Source of the DNA: Candidatus Abyssobacteria bacterium SURF_5
GTDB lineage: Bacteria; Abyssobacteria; SURF-5
Direction: 5' to 3'
Assembly (NCBI GenBank): GCA_003598085.1
Contig: QZKU01000038.1
Coordinates: 1-45,789 of the forward strand
DNA: 45,789 nt
Shown here: piece by piece, positions 44,705 through 45,789 of the stretch
Numbering within the stretch: position 1 is the stretch's first letter
How the letters are laid out: each line of letters begins with the position of its first letter
Program-made: the position numbers and the translations under genes
The notes under the pieces: generated by a model
Told to the model about the DNA's origin: nothing
Database searches by the model: none
The model's input: the letters and a program-made list of their open reading frames with translations, nothing else

Positions 44705-45457
44705 TTAGCGTTCTTGAAACCCAAAAAGTTCGCTCTGGATGGCTTTGGTGACGAAGACGGCCTGTTCGGGCTTGAAGTACACGCCGGGGACGCGGTGCTT
44801 GCGCCTGCGATACTCGCGCGCATGTTCCTCTGACCAGAGGAACACACTCTCGCTTCAGAATGCGTTGATGATGCATTTGTCTTCGATGGCCGAAAAATCC
44901 ACGTGCGGCACGAAGACAATAGGCTCGCAGCCGTCCTCCTCGGCTCGGTAATTCAGGTCGCTGTCTATGGTGATACGCAACGGTTTTGAGCAGTGCGCGC
45001 AATCGGAATCGATGGTCACCGACAGAAATTCTCTTCGTAAGCGCCCTTGCACGAAGGGCGTCGCAAACGCGTCGATCGCTCAGGCGGCGTAGATGCGCTC
45101 GCCCGTGCTGAAGGTGAGGCGATGCGGCGTTTTTTGGACCGTTACCGGATACGCCCAAACGGCCATGGCTTCCTCGTTTCTGCAAATGAAGGTCATGTGC
45201 TGTTCGAGGTCGTCGAATACCTGCTGCGCGCGCTCTACCGGCATCGACAGCTTCTGCGCGGCGAGTTCCGGCGAGATTGGCTCGGCGAGTTTCGGAAGCT
45301 CGCGAACGATGAAGTGGTGAACCGCTCGATGCTCCTCGGTCATGAAGCCGAGTTCACGCCGAATTTTCCTTTTCTGCTTGCCGATTTGTTTCTCCCACAG
45401 CGAGGGCGGTATTGAGAGCATGCAGCGCCAGAACCCGGCCATCAATTTTGCGGCCAT
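44705..45457 (-). CDS. MerB-like organomercurial lyase with two predicted selenocysteines
   Basis: A 251-codon frame (250 residues) that is continuous if TGA at 45080-45082 (codon 126) and TGA at 44855-44857 (codon 201) are read as selenocysteine. RIYAA-U-AIDAF aligns with MerB RLYAW-C96-ALDTL, keeping the catalytic Asp as D129. NAF-U-SESVFLWS aligns with MerB SF-C159-CHVHFFAS. PIVFVP matches the SLVLP strand, and a winged-helix-like N-terminus (PVERAQQVFDDLEQ) matches MerB PAERVAAVLEQA. Both Sec positions are the catalytic cysteines. Each TGA is followed by a SECIS-like hairpin. C153 and C156 form a CxxC. Ordinary prediction would break it into fragments. The real start could be ATG 45343. 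From memory, Sec-containing MerB relatives have been called SaoL; I could not check this. Confidence 0.82.
44823..44844 (-). promoter_or_regulatory. SECIS-like hairpin after the second TGA
   Basis: On the minus strand, a perfect 9-bp stem (arms beginning UGUUCCUCU) closes a GGUC tetraloop, 10 nt after the UGA of codon 201; the loop starts at nucleotide 20. Loop bases and spacing nearly match the E. coli fdhF SECIS. It lies inside the coding region, as in all bacterial selenoprotein mRNAs. Confidence 0.8.
45042..45060 (-). promoter_or_regulatory. SECIS-like hairpin after the first TGA
   Basis: On the minus strand, a perfect 7-bp stem CGCCCUU/AAGGGCG closes the loop CGUGC, 19 nt after the UGA of codon 126. 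The loop begins 27 nt after the UGA and has G as its second base, within the general range for bacterial SECIS elements. Confidence 0.6.
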
Positions 45458-45633
45458 AGGTATATTTTCCTTTCCGGTTTCACCTTTTGTGCACGGCGCG
45501 CCGTGCCCCCACCGACTGGGGGGTTGACCGTTGAACCATCGAACTCCGGATCGAAAGCCCGGGGCCGGAACATCACAGGCTGGAAGCCTGTGCTCCCATT
45601 GCATGATTCATGTCCCCGTTCAAGCGCCGGCAT
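45458..45633. other. Spacer between rRNA terminator and lyase gene
   Basis: Contains two perfect hairpins, GCACGGCGCGCCGTGC (45491-45506) and CACAGGCT-GGA-AGCCTGTG (45574-45592). A further CCCCC/GGGGG pairing lies around 45507-45530. There is no clear promoter, so a promoter for the lyase may be hidden here or may depend on an unknown factor. Confidence 0.5.
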
Positions 45634-45676
45634 AAAAAAAGCGCGGGCTTTGCACCCTAAGGATGCAAAGCCCGCG
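45634..45676 (-). terminator. Intrinsic terminator of the rRNA operon
   Basis: On the minus strand, a 13-bp perfect stem (arms beginning CGCGGGCTTTGCA) with a 9-nt loop is followed, after one more base, by seven T. It lies about 8 bp after the 5S rRNA end. Confidence 0.9.
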
Positions 45677-45683
45677 AAAAGAT

Positions 45684-45789
45684 ACTCCCGGCAGCGTGCT
45701 ACTCTCCCACGCAGCTACCCACGCAGTACCATCGCCGCTGAAGGGCTTAACTTCTGTGTTCGAAATGGGAACAGGTGTGGCCCCTTCGC
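45684..45789 (-). rRNA. rrf: 5S ribosomal RNA (partial, 5' end beyond window)
   Basis: The reverse complement contains the canonical 5S core: CACACCTGTTCCCATTTCG, AACACAGAAGTTAAGCCC and GGGAGAGTAG near the 3' end. The first few bases lie beyond the window edge. The 23S and 16S genes should lie to the right. Confidence 0.95.

Noticed and set aside
44235-45185. A long minus-strand open frame (316 codons) across the MerB-like gene
   Set aside because: It is in a different frame from the MerB-homologous sequence, has Arg/His-rich shadow composition and no ribosome site.
44705-45457. Reading the MerB-like locus as a pseudogene broken by two stops
   Set aside because: Both stops are TGA, both sit on the catalytic cysteine positions, both have a hairpin behind them, and the frame and motifs elsewhere are intact.
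1-45683. tRNA genes
   Set aside because: No cloverleaf with a TTCGA-type T-loop and CCA-like end was found by eye; a covariance search could still find one.

Overview
The window is about 45.8 kb of bacterial chromosome with moderately high GC. It carries roughly 34 protein genes, the 3' part of a 5S rRNA gene at the right edge, several consensus-like sigma-70 promoters and a small family of dispersed palindromic repeats. The gene set is housekeeping (smc, ftsY, rsmI, nadE, dacB, mrfAB, glgX) mixed with genes typical of anaerobes: an iron-sulfur flavoprotein, a UroD/MtaA-type methyltransferase, a winged-helix/ferredoxin protein, an Old Yellow Enzyme relative and an apparent selenoprotein. This suggests an uncultured, probably anaerobic, selenocysteine-using bacterium. 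I cannot place it in a phylum from the sequence alone.

Layout, left to right. 0-3.7 kb: type-4 uracil-DNA glycosylase, glgX (minus), and hsp20 behind a sigma-54-like promoter. 4.2-10.2 kb: smc, ftsY, an MBL-fold hydrolase and a translationally coupled glutaredoxin-like protein. 10.7-13.8 kb: an unknown protein, an Fe-S flavoprotein coupled to a DHH phosphoesterase, and a TetR regulator with a candidate autoregulatory operator. 13.9-17.6 kb (minus): an operon of nitrilase-type glutaminase, nadE, rsmI and an OYE-family reductase. 17.7-19.7 kb (minus): a methyltransferase, then a Cys-rich AbrB-like regulator with arsM behind a near-perfect promoter that overlaps an 18-bp palindrome. 20-23.4 kb: HAD phosphatase, UroD-type methyltransferase, ferredoxin-type protein. 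23.4-28.5 kb: alpha/beta hydrolase, membrane protein, patatin, serine hydrolase and a membrane-anchored unknown. 28.6-33.2 kb: PPM phosphatase, TIGR02757 protein, threonine ammonia-lyase, GMC-type oxidoreductase. 33.3-39.2 kb: mrfA-mrfB-dacB (all overlapping) and an MgtC-like protein. 39.3-42.2 kb (minus): acyl-CoA ligase with a two-part MaoC hydratase. 42.5-43.5 kb: a small membrane protein and a methyltransferase. 43.5-44.7 kb is gene-poor.

The most striking feature is at 44705-45457 (minus). A MerB-like organomercurial lyase frame of 251 codons contains two in-frame TGA codons. They fall exactly where MerB has its two catalytic cysteines (Cys96 and Cys159), and each TGA is followed at the expected distance by a perfect hairpin. 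The second hairpin has a GGUC loop, as in the E. coli fdhF SECIS. I read this as a double-selenocysteine MerB-like protein rather than a pseudogene. It lies just downstream of an rRNA-operon terminator. Together with arsM and its Cys-rich AbrB partner, it gives the window a metal(loid)/organometal theme.
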